This document shows positions 8,694-17,048 of a stretch of DNA of 64,000 nucleotides, one piece after another. The number at the start of each line of letters is the position of its first letter. Position 1 is the first letter of the stretch. This DNA comes from Woeseiaceae bacterium (lineage in GTDB: Bacteria; Pseudomonadota; Gammaproteobacteria; Steroidobacterales; Woeseiaceae): NCBI GenBank assembly GCA_030065915.1, contig JASJCQ010000004.1:248001-312000 (forward strand), given 5' to 3'. Position numbers and translations under genes: made by a program. The notes under the pieces were generated by a model. That model saw only the letters and a list, made by a program, of their open reading frames with translations, made no database searches and was not told the origin of the DNA.

Positions 8694-10496
8694 GTGGCTA
8701 AAGTAAACGACGTCGTTATCAAGATCGGGACCGTTAACGGAACCGGCTCAGCCAGCGCCAACGGACTCTTGAGAAAAGCGATATTTCGCATGGGCGTCCC
8801 GGTCGTCGGCAAGAACTATTTCCCGTCCAACATCCAGGGACTGCCGACCTGGTACGAGATCCGGGTAACCGGAGACGGCTACCAGTCCCGGGCCAATCGG
8901 GTCGACATCATGGTTGCGATGAACGCGCAGACCTATGCGCGCGACATGGCGGAGGTATCGACCGACGGCATCCTGATTTACGACTCCACCTGGCCGCGCA
9001 GCAGCCTCCTGGACCGCAAGGACATCAACGTGCTCGGCGTCCCGCTGTCCCGGCTTTGCAACGAGCATTTCGACGGCGCCCGGACGCGGATCCTGATGAA
9101 GAACATCGCCTATGTCGGCGTCATCGCGGCACTGCTGGACATCGACCTCGACGTCATCAAGGGCCTGCTGGAAGAGACCTTCGCGGCCAAGCAGCACCTG
9201 ATCGGCTCCAATATGGATGCCATCAAGCTCGGCTACGACTATGCGACAGACCATTTCTCGTGCCCGCTGCCCTACAAGGTCGAGGCGATGGACGCGACGA
9301 ACAACCACATCGTCATCGACGGCAACACGGCGGCCGGACTGGGGTGTCTCTATGCCGGCGCGACAGTCGGCGCCTGGTACCCGATCACGCCGTCGACGTC
9401 GTTGATGGATGCATTTCGCACTTTCTGTCAGGAGTACCGAAAGGACCCGGAGACCGGTAAGCGAACCTACTGCATTATCCAGGCCGAGGATGAACTGGCG
9501 GCCATCGGTATGGTGCTGGGCGCGAGCTGGAACGGTGCGCGTGCATTCACGCCCACGAGCGGCCCCGGCATTTCACTGATGAGCGAATTCATCGGGTTCG
9601 CCTATTACGCCGAGATCCCCGCGGTCATTTTCAACGTGCAGCGCACTGGCCCATCGACCGGCATGCCCACCCGAACCCAGCAGTCCGACATGATGAGCTG
9701 TGCCTATGCCTCGCACGGCGATACCCGGCACGTGCTGCTGTTCCCGTCGGATCCCGGAGAGTGTTTTACGATGGCGCCAACGGCATTCGATCTCGCCGAG
9801 GGTCTGCAGACGCCGGTCATGGTGCTCTCGGACCTGGACATCGGCATGAACGACTGGATGGTGCCGGCCTTCGAGTGGGACGAGGACCGCACGTTCGACC
9901 GGGGCAAGGTCTACACGGCTGAGGACCTCGAGGAAATGGAGGCCTTTCATCGCTACCTCGACGTCGACGGTGATGGCGTCCCGTATCGAACGCTGCCAGG
10001 CCAACATCCCAAGGGTTCCTACTTCACCCGTGGCTCCGGTCACACGAAGCTCGGCGCCTACACCGAGGATGCCGACGAGTACCAGGAGGTCGTGGATCGG
10101 CTGCTGGTCAAGTGGGAGACGGCCAGGGAGAAGGTGCCCGAGCCGGAAATCGTCTACTCCAAGTTCAATACCGCCGCCATCCTGACGGTCGGCAGCGGCG
10201 ACGCCGCCTGCAAGGAGGCGATGGACCGGCTGTCCGAGCAGAACATCGGGCTCAACTACCTTCGAGTCCGGGCATTCCCCTTCAGCGACAGCGTACGGGA
10301 GTTTATCGATCAGCACGAGGTCATCTATGTCGTGGAGCAGAACCGCGATGCGCAGCTCAGATCGATGTTGATGCTCGACCTCGATGCGGACCCGAAGAAG
10401 CTGAAGCCGCTGCTGCACTACAACGGCATTCCGATCAATGCTGGCTTCGTCGTCGACGGCGTACTCGAAGAGATTGCAAAGGGCCGTGCGGCCTGA
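8694..10496 (+). CDS. 2-oxoacid:acceptor oxidoreductase, fused gamma-alpha subunit
   Basis: This subunit of a 2-oxoacid:ferredoxin oxidoreductase (CoA-dependent oxidative decarboxylation of 2-oxoacids, or the reverse) joins a gamma domain (IGTVNGTGSASANGLL, residues 1-190) to an alpha domain (GAWYPITPSTSLMDAF, TSGPGISLMSEF, RTGPSTGMPTRTQQSD). The track ORF from 8436 overlaps the previous gene by 250 bp; GTG 8694 with GAGGA four bases upstream gives 600 aa and a 10-bp gap. ATG 8637 is an alternative. Gamma-alpha fusion is typical of KorA/IorA-like enzymes from aerobes and microaerobes. The 2-oxoacid (2-oxoglutarate, pyruvate or branched chain) cannot be fixed; the fused form most often annotates as 2-oxoglutarate. 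It works with the next gene, which binds TPP. Confidence 0.9.
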   Translation: MAKVNDVVIKIGTVNGTGSASANGLLRKAIFRMGVPVVGKNYFPSNIQGLPTWYEIRVTGDGYQSRANRVDIMVAMNAQTYARDMAEVSTDGILIYDSTWPRSSLLDRKDINVLGVPLSRLCNEHFDGARTRILMKNIAYVGVIAALLDIDLDVIKGLLEETFAAKQHLIGSNMDAIKLGYDYATDHFSCPLPYKVEAMDATNNHIVIDGNTAAGLGCLYAGATVGAWYPITPSTSLMDAFRTFCQEYRKDPETGKRTYCIIQAEDELAAIGMVLGASWNGARAFTPTSGPGISLMSEFIGFAYYAEIPAVIFNVQRTGPSTGMPTRTQQSDMMSCAYASHGDTRHVLLFPSDPGECFTMAPTAFDLAEGLQTPVMVLSDLDIGMNDWMVPAFEWDEDRTFDRGKVYTAEDLEEMEAFHRYLDVDGDGVPYRTLPGQHPKGSYFTRGSGHTKLGAYTEDADEYQEVVDRLLVKWETAREKVPEPEIVYSKFNTAAILTVGSGDAACKEAMDRLSEQNIGLNYLRVRAFPFSDSVREFIDQHEVIYVVEQNRDAQLRSMLMLDLDADPKKLKPLLHYNGIPINAGFVVDGVLEEIAKGRAA

Positions 10497-10513
10497 ACGG
10501 ACGGGGGAGTCTG

Positions 10514-11569
10514 ATGAGCTACATTCCGAAGCCGAAAGTTACCCACCCTCGCGCCGCGAGGAACGCGCTTGGCCTGACATCGAGAGACTATGAAGGCGCT
10601 GTGTCTACGCTCTGCGCCGGTTGCGGCCACGATTCGGTCACGGCGGCGATCGTACAGTCCGTATTCGAGCTGGACGTGGAGCCCCACAAGCTGGCCAAGA
10701 TGAGCGGCATCGGTTGCTCGTCCAAAACGCCGGCCTATTTCGTTAGCCAGTCGCACGGCTTCAATTCGGTCCACGGGCGCATGCCGTCCGTAACGACAGG
10801 CGCTTATGCGGCCAATGCGGACCTGATGTACATCGGTGTCTCAGGGGACGGCGATTCGCTGTCGATTGGCGTCGGGCAGTTCGTCCACGCAATTCGACGC
10901 AACCTGAACATGTGCTACATCATCGAGAACAACGGGGTCTACGGCCTGACGAAGGGGCAGTTCTCAGCGTCCGCGGATATCGGCAGCAAGCCCAAGAAGG
11001 GCCTGCCGAACCAGCAGGAGCCGATCGACCCGGTCAGCACCGCAATCAGCCTGGGCGCCAGCTATGTCGCTCGAAGCTTCTCCGGCGACAAGGAACAGCT
11101 GGTCCCGTTGATCAAAGGTGCGCTGTTGCACCCGGGCTTCGCGCTCGTCGATGTCATCAGTCCCTGCGTCACATTCAACGATCACGAAGGCTCGACCAAG
11201 AGCTACGAGCACACGCGCCAGTTCTATCACCACGTAACCGACATCGACTACATTCCCCCGGCGAAGGAGATTGTCGCGGAGTATGACAAGGGCGCGGTCA
11301 TGCCCGTCGAGTTGCATGACGGTTCACGGATTCTGCTTCGAAAGGTCGATGACCGCTACGACCCGACCAGCCGCGCCGCCGCCTTCAAGTACCTGCGCGA
11401 ACACTTCAATGCGGGTGAGATCACGACCGGCCTGCTGTACTTCGACGAGCAAAGAAAAGAAATGCACGAGTTGATGGGCAACGTCGAAGTCCCGTTCGCG
11501 GAGTTGCCGCTGGACAGCCTTCGGCCACCCAGCGGCGAGCTGCAGAACATCCTCAGCAAATACCGGTAG
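10514..11569 (+). CDS. 2-oxoacid:ferredoxin oxidoreductase beta subunit (TPP-binding)
   Basis: The beta subunit carries thiamine diphosphate and an iron-sulfur cluster. The 351-aa protein starts at ATG 10514 behind GGGGGAG; the longer track ORF is a read-through of another frame. Visible are CAGCGHDS (cluster and TPP region, about residue 36), the TPP/Mg motif GDGDSLSIG followed by NNGVYGLTKGQ, and GIGCSSKTP. It lies 17 bp after the alpha gene and is the last gene of the operon. Together with the flavoprotein this gives a complete complex needing no separate ferredoxin. In aerobic gammaproteobacteria such enzymes can replace or supplement the 2-oxoglutarate dehydrogenase complex; that role here is inference. 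The gene ends four bases before an inverted-repeat element. Confidence 0.92.
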   Translation: MSYIPKPKVTHPRAARNALGLTSRDYEGAVSTLCAGCGHDSVTAAIVQSVFELDVEPHKLAKMSGIGCSSKTPAYFVSQSHGFNSVHGRMPSVTTGAYAANADLMYIGVSGDGDSLSIGVGQFVHAIRRNLNMCYIIENNGVYGLTKGQFSASADIGSKPKKGLPNQQEPIDPVSTAISLGASYVARSFSGDKEQLVPLIKGALLHPGFALVDVISPCVTFNDHEGSTKSYEHTRQFYHHVTDIDYIPPAKEIVAEYDKGAVMPVELHDGSRILLRKVDDRYDPTSRAAAFKYLREHFNAGEITTGLLYFDEQRKEMHELMGNVEVPFAELPLDSLRPPSGELQNILSKYR

Positions 11570-11572
11570 CCG

Positions 11573-11741
11573 CTAGCCCGAATTTCTCACCGATTCGTGG
11601 GTAAGATCGGTAAGCCCATTGTCTGCACAAGGGATTCTCCGATTGAGCGGAATACCAGGTTGTGTTTCCGAGTGAGGAAAAGGTCCTGTACGGACAATGG
11701 GCTAGCGAGAGCCCGCGCAATCGGTGAGATATTCGGGCTAG
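11573..11741. mobile_element. 169-bp element with 23-bp terminal inverted repeats (MITE candidate)
   Basis: The left arm (11573-11595, beginning CTAGCCCGAATTTCTCACCG) and right arm (11719-11741, ending GATATTCGGGCTAG) are 23-bp inverted repeats with one mismatch. Inside is a second dyad: AGCCCATTGTC with GACAATGGGCT. No ORF of use is present. It fills the gap between two convergent genes and supplies the stop codon of the minus-strand DUF2330 gene. The outermost CTAG on both sides could be a target duplication or part of the ends. It may be a miniature inverted-repeat transposable element or a large bidirectional terminator; the long near-perfect ends favour the former. Confidence 0.6.
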
Positions 11742-13066
11742 TTCCAGATCGTCTTCCACCACGGCTCGTCGACCTGCTGCGGCAGCCCCGGGATCTGTGC
11801 GCGGATGTCGTTGATATCCCAGCCCGTCAGGCTCGCCAGCATCTTCGCCTCGCGTTCCTGGCGCTCGATGAGAGAAGCGCGATACTCCTCGGCCATGCCG
11901 CAGGTATCGGCACCTTCGAATGCGTGACGAACAATGTAGCGACCCTGGAAGTTCTCCCGATCGCCCGTCTCCTGCAGCATCAAATCCTCGGGGAAGTGCT
12001 CCGCGTCGTAGCGAACATGGAGCCGTGTGACAAAGACGTTCTGCGCCTGCGGTGCCATGCCTCGACGAGGAGAGTTCCCGGTCGGCTTGTCCAGCCAGAA
12101 TACACCCAGTGATCGCAGTTCATCCGCGGTCAGCGGGTCCGCCGCACAGGGGTCGCACCAGGCCATGTCCCACGCATACTCGAGGAACACGCCGCGCTCG
12201 TTCGCCAGCTCGGTCTGCTTCGCAAACATCGTGCGGTAGAAGTCGCCGAACTGTCCTTTAACATGCACCGGGAGCTCGACGTTGCTCGGCAATCGTACCG
12301 TGCGGTAGTTCGTCGTCTCAACGCGACCGGTGCGCGTCAGCGTGTAGACATACATGTCCTGCTTGCCTTTTGCGTTCAGCGTACCGAGGCGTATCGGCAG
12401 CATGAATTTCTCCGACTCGAAAGCGACCTGTAACGGACGGAGGTTGGAGAAACCGGACTTCTGCTGTTCTTCGAGGTTCACCTTGGCGACAAAGAAGCGC
12501 ATGCCCTGCTTCAGGTAGCTGCCGATCACGCGTTCGGCGCCAGCCGGGATTCGATACTGGTTCTCATTCAACCACCGGATCAGGCCATCACTCTCTTTGG
12601 CCGACAGGATCAGGATGTCGTACTCACCGACCGTGTAGCTCGCTTCCACCGTGACGCCCAGTGACTTCTGGCGCCTGACGGCGGCCTCGTCAAAGTCCAT
12701 TCGCGCACTCGGCGCTGCCATCTCGTAGACCACACGATGACAGGGGTCGGAGTCGAAGTACTCGACCAACCGGGGTGCCGTGTAGGCGTCGAGGTGGTCG
12801 ACGACTGCCTGGTTGCCGACGTTGATCTGCTCACGCTCGATGAAGGTGGGCACGGGTACGACCATGGCGAACTCGCTGACGTCGCCCTTGAAGTCATTGA
12901 CCATCGTAATGACGGTGCGTTTACCGTCCCTGACCAGCACGACCTGCGACGCTTCGTTGAATAGTTCGCTGTCCGCTTTCGCGACGTAGAAACCGCAGAA
13001 TGCCTGTGCCGTAGCGCCGACAAAGAACGTGAGCAATGTCACGGAGACTAAAACAAGGCTACGCAT
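11738..13066 (-). CDS. DUF2330 domain exported protein
   Basis: A 442-aa protein with an N-terminal signal peptide (MRSLVLVSVTLLTFFVGATAQA, cleavage near AQA-FCG) and DUF2330 hallmarks such as ELFNEASQVVLVRDGKRTVITM and FAMVVPVPTFI. No function is established for this family. The second cysteine after cleavage and the CDPC/DTCGM cysteines may form disulfides. The coding end lies inside the terminal repeat of the neighbouring palindromic element, so the last codons could have been changed by its insertion. Its start overlaps the end of the upstream RnfD-like gene by 8 bp, implying translational coupling and joint function at the membrane. Confidence 0.88.
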   Translation of the reverse strand: MRSLVLVSVTLLTFFVGATAQAFCGFYVAKADSELFNEASQVVLVRDGKRTVITMVNDFKGDVSEFAMVVPVPTFIEREQINVGNQAVVDHLDAYTAPRLVEYFDSDPCHRVVYEMAAPSARMDFDEAAVRRQKSLGVTVEASYTVGEYDILILSAKESDGLIRWLNENQYRIPAGAERVIGSYLKQGMRFFVAKVNLEEQQKSGFSNLRPLQVAFESEKFMLPIRLGTLNAKGKQDMYVYTLTRTGRVETTNYRTVRLPSNVELPVHVKGQFGDFYRTMFAKQTELANERGVFLEYAWDMAWCDPCAADPLTADELRSLGVFWLDKPTGNSPRRGMAPQAQNVFVTRLHVRYDAEHFPEDLMLQETGDRENFQGRYIVRHAFEGADTCGMAEEYRASLIERQEREAKMLASLTGWDINDIRAQIPGLPQQVDEPWWKTIWN

Positions 13067-13895
13067 TGGAGACTCCTTTCGATGTTTGAGAGATCGCCGT
13101 CGATGGCCGCCATTGGTAGTGGAGACCCTTCGACAGCAGGTCGATCAGGGGAACCAGCGGCGCGGCGAAAGCCAGCGCAATGACCGCTCCGTTGGGTATG
13201 AAGAAGACGAACTGGATGACGTAGGCGAGCGCGGCGACCAGCGCGGCATAGCACCAGCGCCCGGTCGCGGTATCCGGCGTCGTTTTCGGGTCCGAGATCA
13301 TGAAGAACGCAAACACCAGCAGCGCGCCGTTTTGCAACTGGTGTAGGGGGATGCTCATCGGATCGCCGAGCCAGACGGCACGAGCTAATAGCAGTGACGA
13401 GAACGCGACGAGAAAACCGATCGTCGTTTCGGCACGCTTCGCCCGGGTCAACACGAGGAGCCCGAGACCGATCAGCAATACGGCGGAGATCGTCGTGCTG
13501 CCCCACTGTCCGGATGAAATCCACGCGCGGTCGCTCGAGAACATCAGTGACACGATGGCGATGTTGGCCGGGTTGAACACGTGCTTGCCACGCACGCGAA
13601 TAACGAACTTGCTCGCAATCGCAATGAAACCTGCGAGCGCGGCGAGCAGGGCGACGTCAGTGCGGAACAGCAGCGTCAGCGACAGCGAGGTTATGATCGC
13701 GCTCAGCGGATCGAAGGACGATCGTGTCAGCAGCACGGTGCCGAGGTACTGGGTGGCCAGTGCAACCACGACAATCGACAGCGCATTCTCCCAGTGGATG
13801 CCGAAGCCCAGTGTCGTGGTTCCATAGACGACCAGCGTGCTCAGCACGGCGATCTGGTAGTAGCGTGGATCGATGAACGGGATTCGAGGGCTCAT
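13059..13895 (-). CDS. RnfD/NqrB-like integral membrane protein
   Basis: A 278-aa polytopic protein with about nine to ten hydrophobic segments, resembling the RnfD/NqrB family (central membrane subunit of Na+-translocating redox pumps). The segment GKHVFNPANIAI is the family landmark; in true RnfD/NqrB a Thr near a related motif carries covalent FMN, but I see no clear (S/T)GATT motif. No other rnf or nqr gene is present, so this is a stand-alone homologue. It is coupled to the DUF2330 gene by an 8-bp overlap (ATG of the latter inside this gene). Role unknown; a membrane anchor or electron-transfer partner is possible. Confidence 0.8.
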   Translation of the reverse strand: MSPRIPFIDPRYYQIAVLSTLVVYGTTTLGFGIHWENALSIVVVALATQYLGTVLLTRSSFDPLSAIITSLSLTLLFRTDVALLAALAGFIAIASKFVIRVRGKHVFNPANIAIVSLMFSSDRAWISSGQWGSTTISAVLLIGLGLLVLTRAKRAETTIGFLVAFSSLLLARAVWLGDPMSIPLHQLQNGALLVFAFFMISDPKTTPDTATGRWCYAALVAALAYVIQFVFFIPNGAVIALAFAAPLVPLIDLLSKGLHYQWRPSTAISQTSKGVSNA

Positions 13896-14092
13896 GGTCG
13901 TGCTAACGGCAGGCGGACCCGTTCGGGGTTTCGATTCGGCTAAGAGCTGCGTGTAATCCGAGTGCCACTGGCCACTGCTGGAAGCTATAAGTTATTGTTT
14001 TATATGGTTAGGGAAATAATTGCATCCAAAACGACTATTCGAGCCATCTATAGGCTGACAGTGCGGAAAACCCGCCAACAAGGAGTTTGAAG

Positions 14093-14461
14093 ATGAGTCC
14101 AGCAACACTAGATGCCCTGATCCCTATCGTCCTATTTGTGTCAATAGCGGTCGTCGTCGGCCTGTTCCTGTATTTCAAGAACAAGTCAAAGCGAGAAATG
14201 CAGAAAACCATGCGAACTGCAATCGAGAAGGGTCAGGAACTGACGCCGGAAGTGATCGAGCGTCTCGGCTCGCCGCCTGCGGCGAAGAACCGCGACCTGC
14301 GGCGAGGCATTATCAGCCTGGCCATCGGTGCCGGCTTCATCGCGCTGGGCCTGGCGATTCCCGAGGAGGAAGCCGTGCGAGTGATGCTCGGCGTCTCGTC
14401 ATTCCCGATCGCGCTCGGCCTCGGCTTCCTGTTGATGCACAAGCTGTCGCCGGCTGAATAA
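14093..14461 (+). CDS. DUF6249-like small membrane protein
   Basis: A 122-aa protein with one N-terminal transmembrane segment (LIPIVLFVSIAVVVGLFLYF), a charged linker with EKGQELTPEVIERLG, and two C-terminal hydrophobic segments, as in DUF6249 proteins. The track start (TTG 14087) overlaps the ribosome site; AGGAG at 14081-14085 places the real start at ATG 14093. It is followed 10 bp later by an ECF sigma factor and then a membrane protein, an arrangement in which DUF6249 proteins commonly occur. It may help regulate or be a target of that sigma factor; this is inference from context only. Confidence 0.8.
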   Translation: MSPATLDALIPIVLFVSIAVVVGLFLYFKNKSKREMQKTMRTAIEKGQELTPEVIERLGSPPAAKNRDLRRGIISLAIGAGFIALGLAIPEEEAVRVMLGVSSFPIALGLGFLLMHKLSPAE

Positions 14462-14471
14462 CGGCTAACAC

Positions 14472-15011
14472 GTGACCGATGACACCTTGCTCGTCGCGCG
14501 GGTCGTCGCCAGCCAGGATACCCGGGCTTATGGCGAGCTGATCCGTCGGCACCAGTCGCAGATTCGGAATTTCCTCCGGCGGCTGACTCGCGACGATGCG
14601 ATGGCGGATGACCTGTCGCAGGACACGTTCCTGCATGGCTGGAACAAGATCCACACCTACTCGGGCAAGGGGTCGTTCATCGGCTGGTTATTGAAAGTGG
14701 CGTATACGACGTTTCTGCAGAGCAAGAGAAAGACTGACCGTTACCAGGAGGTACTGGCGGAGGTCGGCGAGTCTGGCGGATCTGTCAGCTACACGACACC
14801 TTCGGACGAGGCGACCGACCTGGACAAGTTCATGGCGGTACTGAACGAACAGGAGCGTGCTGTGATGGTTCTATCCTATGCTTGCGGGCTGTCGCACCGG
14901 GAGATCAGCGAGACAACCGAGCTCCCGGCGGGCACCGTCAAGTCGATAATTTTTCGTGCAAAAGATAAGATTCGAGAACAGTTTGATATCCAACATCATC
15001 AACATGGCTGA
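14472..15011 (+). CDS. RNA polymerase ECF-type sigma factor
   Basis: A 179-aa sigma-70 family protein with region 2 (RNFLRRLTRDDAMADDLSQD TFLHGW block) and region 4 (LNEQERAVMVLSYACGLSHREI with helix-turn-helix TVKSIIFRAKDKIRE), and no regions 1 or 3. It starts with GTG 14472, ten bases after the DUF6249 gene. Its stop overlaps the start of the next membrane-protein gene by 8 bp (ATGGCTGA), the coupling seen for sigma/anti-sigma pairs. The DNA target and signal are unknown. Confidence 0.92.
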   Translation: MTDDTLLVARVVASQDTRAYGELIRRHQSQIRNFLRRLTRDDAMADDLSQDTFLHGWNKIHTYSGKGSFIGWLLKVAYTTFLQSKRKTDRYQEVLAEVGESGGSVSYTTPSDEATDLDKFMAVLNEQERAVMVLSYACGLSHREISETTELPAGTVKSIIFRAKDKIREQFDIQHHQHG

Positions 15012-15342
15012 TAAGACGACTGACAGAGAGGACCGGTTGCTTGCGTCGCTGTTCGCGGCAGAACCCGTCGAAGACGACGGATTCAGCGATCGCGTGCTTC
15101 GCAAGCTGCGCGTACGCATCTGGATCCAGCGACTGACCTTGCCGGTCGCAGCGCTGATCGGATTCGCTGTCGCGATCAATCCGCTCATGGACCTGCTCGC
15201 ATTGATGCCGTCGCTCGCGTCCCTGGTCCCGGCCCGGTTTGCGCTCGATATCGGCTCGGTGCTTCCGGCGACGCAGTCGCTGGTCATCGGCGGGCTGCTG
15301 CTGGTCGCGGGCCTCGGCGCGTTGCAACTGCTGGACGACTGA
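15004..15342 (+). CDS. Two-TM membrane protein, probable anti-sigma or sigma-associated factor
   Basis: A 112-aa protein starting at ATG 15004, which overlaps the sigma stop; the track start at 14956 is inside the sigma gene. The first 45 residues are charged and cytoplasmic-like (EDRLLASLFAAEPVEDDGFSDRVLRKLR), followed by two hydrophobic segments (LTLPVAALIGFAVAINPLMDLL and SLVIGGLLLVAGLGALQLL). No zinc-binding HxxxCxxC motif is present, so it is not a classic ZAS anti-sigma. Translational overlap with the sigma gene suggests it sequesters that factor at the membrane; no homology-based function is known to me. Confidence 0.7.
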   Translation: MADKTTDREDRLLASLFAAEPVEDDGFSDRVLRKLRVRIWIQRLTLPVAALIGFAVAINPLMDLLALMPSLASLVPARFALDIGSVLPATQSLVIGGLLLVAGLGALQLLDD

Positions 15343-15441
15343 AGCCCCAAAATCCCTGCTCGTCAGCAACCGACGTCGCGCTTTGTCGAATAATGGCACT
15401 GTGTCGTTGTTTCGGCCCCGGCGCTCGGCTACAGTGCATGC

Positions 15442-15648
15442 ATGTCACTTCGAGACCAGGTTGAACAACTGCTGCCGAACTGGGAACGCTGGTATCCCAG
15501 CCTGTTTGATGCAGCCAGCGATCTCGGCATTATCAAGGCCGAGGTCTGCGATCCTGACTCCCTGTTGCTGACCCGCCGACACGCGAAAATAAGACAGCGC
15601 GCCGAAGACGCGCACCGTGAGAAGTGGGGCGGAAAAGCACAGGACTGA
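15442..15648 (+). CDS. Small conserved-looking hypothetical protein
   Basis: A 68-aa ORF with a normal codon pattern for this genome, charged and soluble (LRDQVEQLLPNWERWYPSLF; C-terminus rich in R, H, K). It sits between the sigma-factor module and the aminotransferase gene, whose ATG comes 53 bp later with a strong separate ribosome site. No strong Shine-Dalgarno precedes its ATG. The coding claim rests on codon usage and the lack of anything better in the gap; the opposite-strand ORFs there look like shadows. Function unknown. Confidence 0.5.
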   Translation: MSLRDQVEQLLPNWERWYPSLFDAASDLGIIKAEVCDPDSLLLTRRHAKIRQRAEDAHREKWGGKAQD

Positions 15649-15700
15649 GCGCGCCGCGCCAGGCAACTCAATATCAACATCACGCCCGGGGGGAGGGTGT

Positions 15701-16975
15701 ATGAACCCAGATGTCGACGCGATTCGCGCTCGTTTTCCGTCGTTGTCCACGCAGGACAACGGCGTTTCACGAATCTATTTCGATAATCCCGCGGGCACGC
15801 AGGTCCCGGCCAGCGTCGCAAAGGCTGTCGCGGACAGCATGATCGACTCTTGTGCGAACCAGGGAGGGCCGTTCAGGACATCCCGGTTGGTCAACGAGCT
15901 GATCAAGGATGCGAGGCACGCGATGGCGGACCTGCTGAATGCGGAGTCCGTTGACGAGATCATTTTTGGCCAAAGCATGACGGCGCTGACGTTCAGCCTG
16001 TCACGATCAATCGGGCCAACGCTTGAAGCCGGTGACGAGATCGTCGTGTCGCAGATGGACCACGACGCGAACATCACGCCATGGGTCATGATGGCCCGCG
16101 ATCACGACCTCAGGATCCGCTGGTTGCCGTTTAGCACGGAGACCTATGAATTCGACCTCGCTGACCTCGATGAGTTATTGACCGATCGCACGCGCATGGT
16201 CTGCGTCGGCGGCGCGTCCAACCTGACCGGGACGCTGCACGACATCAGGACTATCTGCGCGAAGGCGCGCGACGCCGGCGCGATGAGTTTCATCGACGGG
16301 GTTCAATCGGTTCCCCATGTGCCGACGGACGTTCAGGACATCGGTTGCGACTTTCTCGCATGCTCGGCCTACAAGTTCTTCGGTCCGCACCAGGGCGTAC
16401 TCTGGGGTCGTCGAGAGGCCTTCGCCCCGCTGACGGCCTACCAGGTCCGCCCGGCGTCGCCGGTCATTCCCGGCAACTTCGAGACCGGCACGCCGAGTTT
16501 CGAACTGATGGCCGGCACCAAAGCGGCGGTCGAGTACTTCGACTGGATCGGCACGAGCATGGCGGCCGATTACCTGGATCGCTACAAGCACCTGGCGGGT
16601 CGTCGTCAGCGACTGCACGCTGCCATGGCTCTGTTGACCGACTACGAGCAGGAGCTGTCATCGCACCTGATCGCAGGGCTGCAGTCGATCCGTGGGATCA
16701 CCGTGCACGGCGTCACCGACGCCGACGCGATGCGACGGCGCGTGCCGACGGTCTCCTTCACGTCTGGGCAGAAAGACCCACAGACGATCGCCGAGGCGCT
16801 CGCCGAGGAGAATATGTTCGTCTGGCACGGGCACAACTACGCGGTCGAGGTTGTGAAGACGCTCGGCCTGGACGATAGCGGCGGCGTTGTCCGCGTTGGG
16901 CCCGTTCATTACAACACGCAGTCCGAACTGGATCGGCTGCTGGACTCACTGGAGTCCCGCGTGCTCAGAGCGTAA
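15701..16975 (+). CDS. Cysteine desulfurase-like class V aminotransferase
   Basis: A 424-aa PLP enzyme of the class V aminotransferase fold. ATG 15701 follows the strong ribosome site GGGAGG, so the track start at 15617 is too long. The PLP lysine lies in CSAYKFFGPHQGVLWG (about K224), with SQMDHDANITPW and DGVQSVPHVPTDV supplying cofactor-binding Asp and His positions. The closest described group is the cysteine-desulfurase-like family that lacks the SufS/IscS catalytic Cys loop; the C-terminal HGHNYAVEVVKTLG matches that type. The real reaction is unknown. No suf or isc gene is nearby. It is probably monocistronic or cotranscribed with the small upstream ORF. Confidence 0.88.
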   Translation: MNPDVDAIRARFPSLSTQDNGVSRIYFDNPAGTQVPASVAKAVADSMIDSCANQGGPFRTSRLVNELIKDARHAMADLLNAESVDEIIFGQSMTALTFSLSRSIGPTLEAGDEIVVSQMDHDANITPWVMMARDHDLRIRWLPFSTETYEFDLADLDELLTDRTRMVCVGGASNLTGTLHDIRTICAKARDAGAMSFIDGVQSVPHVPTDVQDIGCDFLACSAYKFFGPHQGVLWGRREAFAPLTAYQVRPASPVIPGNFETGTPSFELMAGTKAAVEYFDWIGTSMAADYLDRYKHLAGRRQRLHAAMALLTDYEQELSSHLIAGLQSIRGITVHGVTDADAMRRRVPTVSFTSGQKDPQTIAEALAEENMFVWHGHNYAVEVVKTLGLDDSGGVVRVGPVHYNTQSELDRLLDSLESRVLRA

Positions 16976-16992
16976 ATAACTGATTTTTATGC

Positions 16993-16998
16993 TATAAT
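16993..16998 (+). promoter_or_regulatory. Consensus -10 box upstream of the secreted two-domain protein
   Basis: TATAAT in the AT-rich segment ATGCTATAATTGCC lies 51 bp before the ATG at 17049. No good -35 is seen 16-18 bp upstream (the sequence there is the end of the aminotransferase gene), so the promoter may depend on the TG-like context or an activator. It separates the downstream gene from the aminotransferase. Confidence 0.55.
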
Positions 16999-17048
16999 TG
17001 CCCTATGTGGCGTTCAGTCACCTAACAAAAAAAACTAAGGGGATAACA

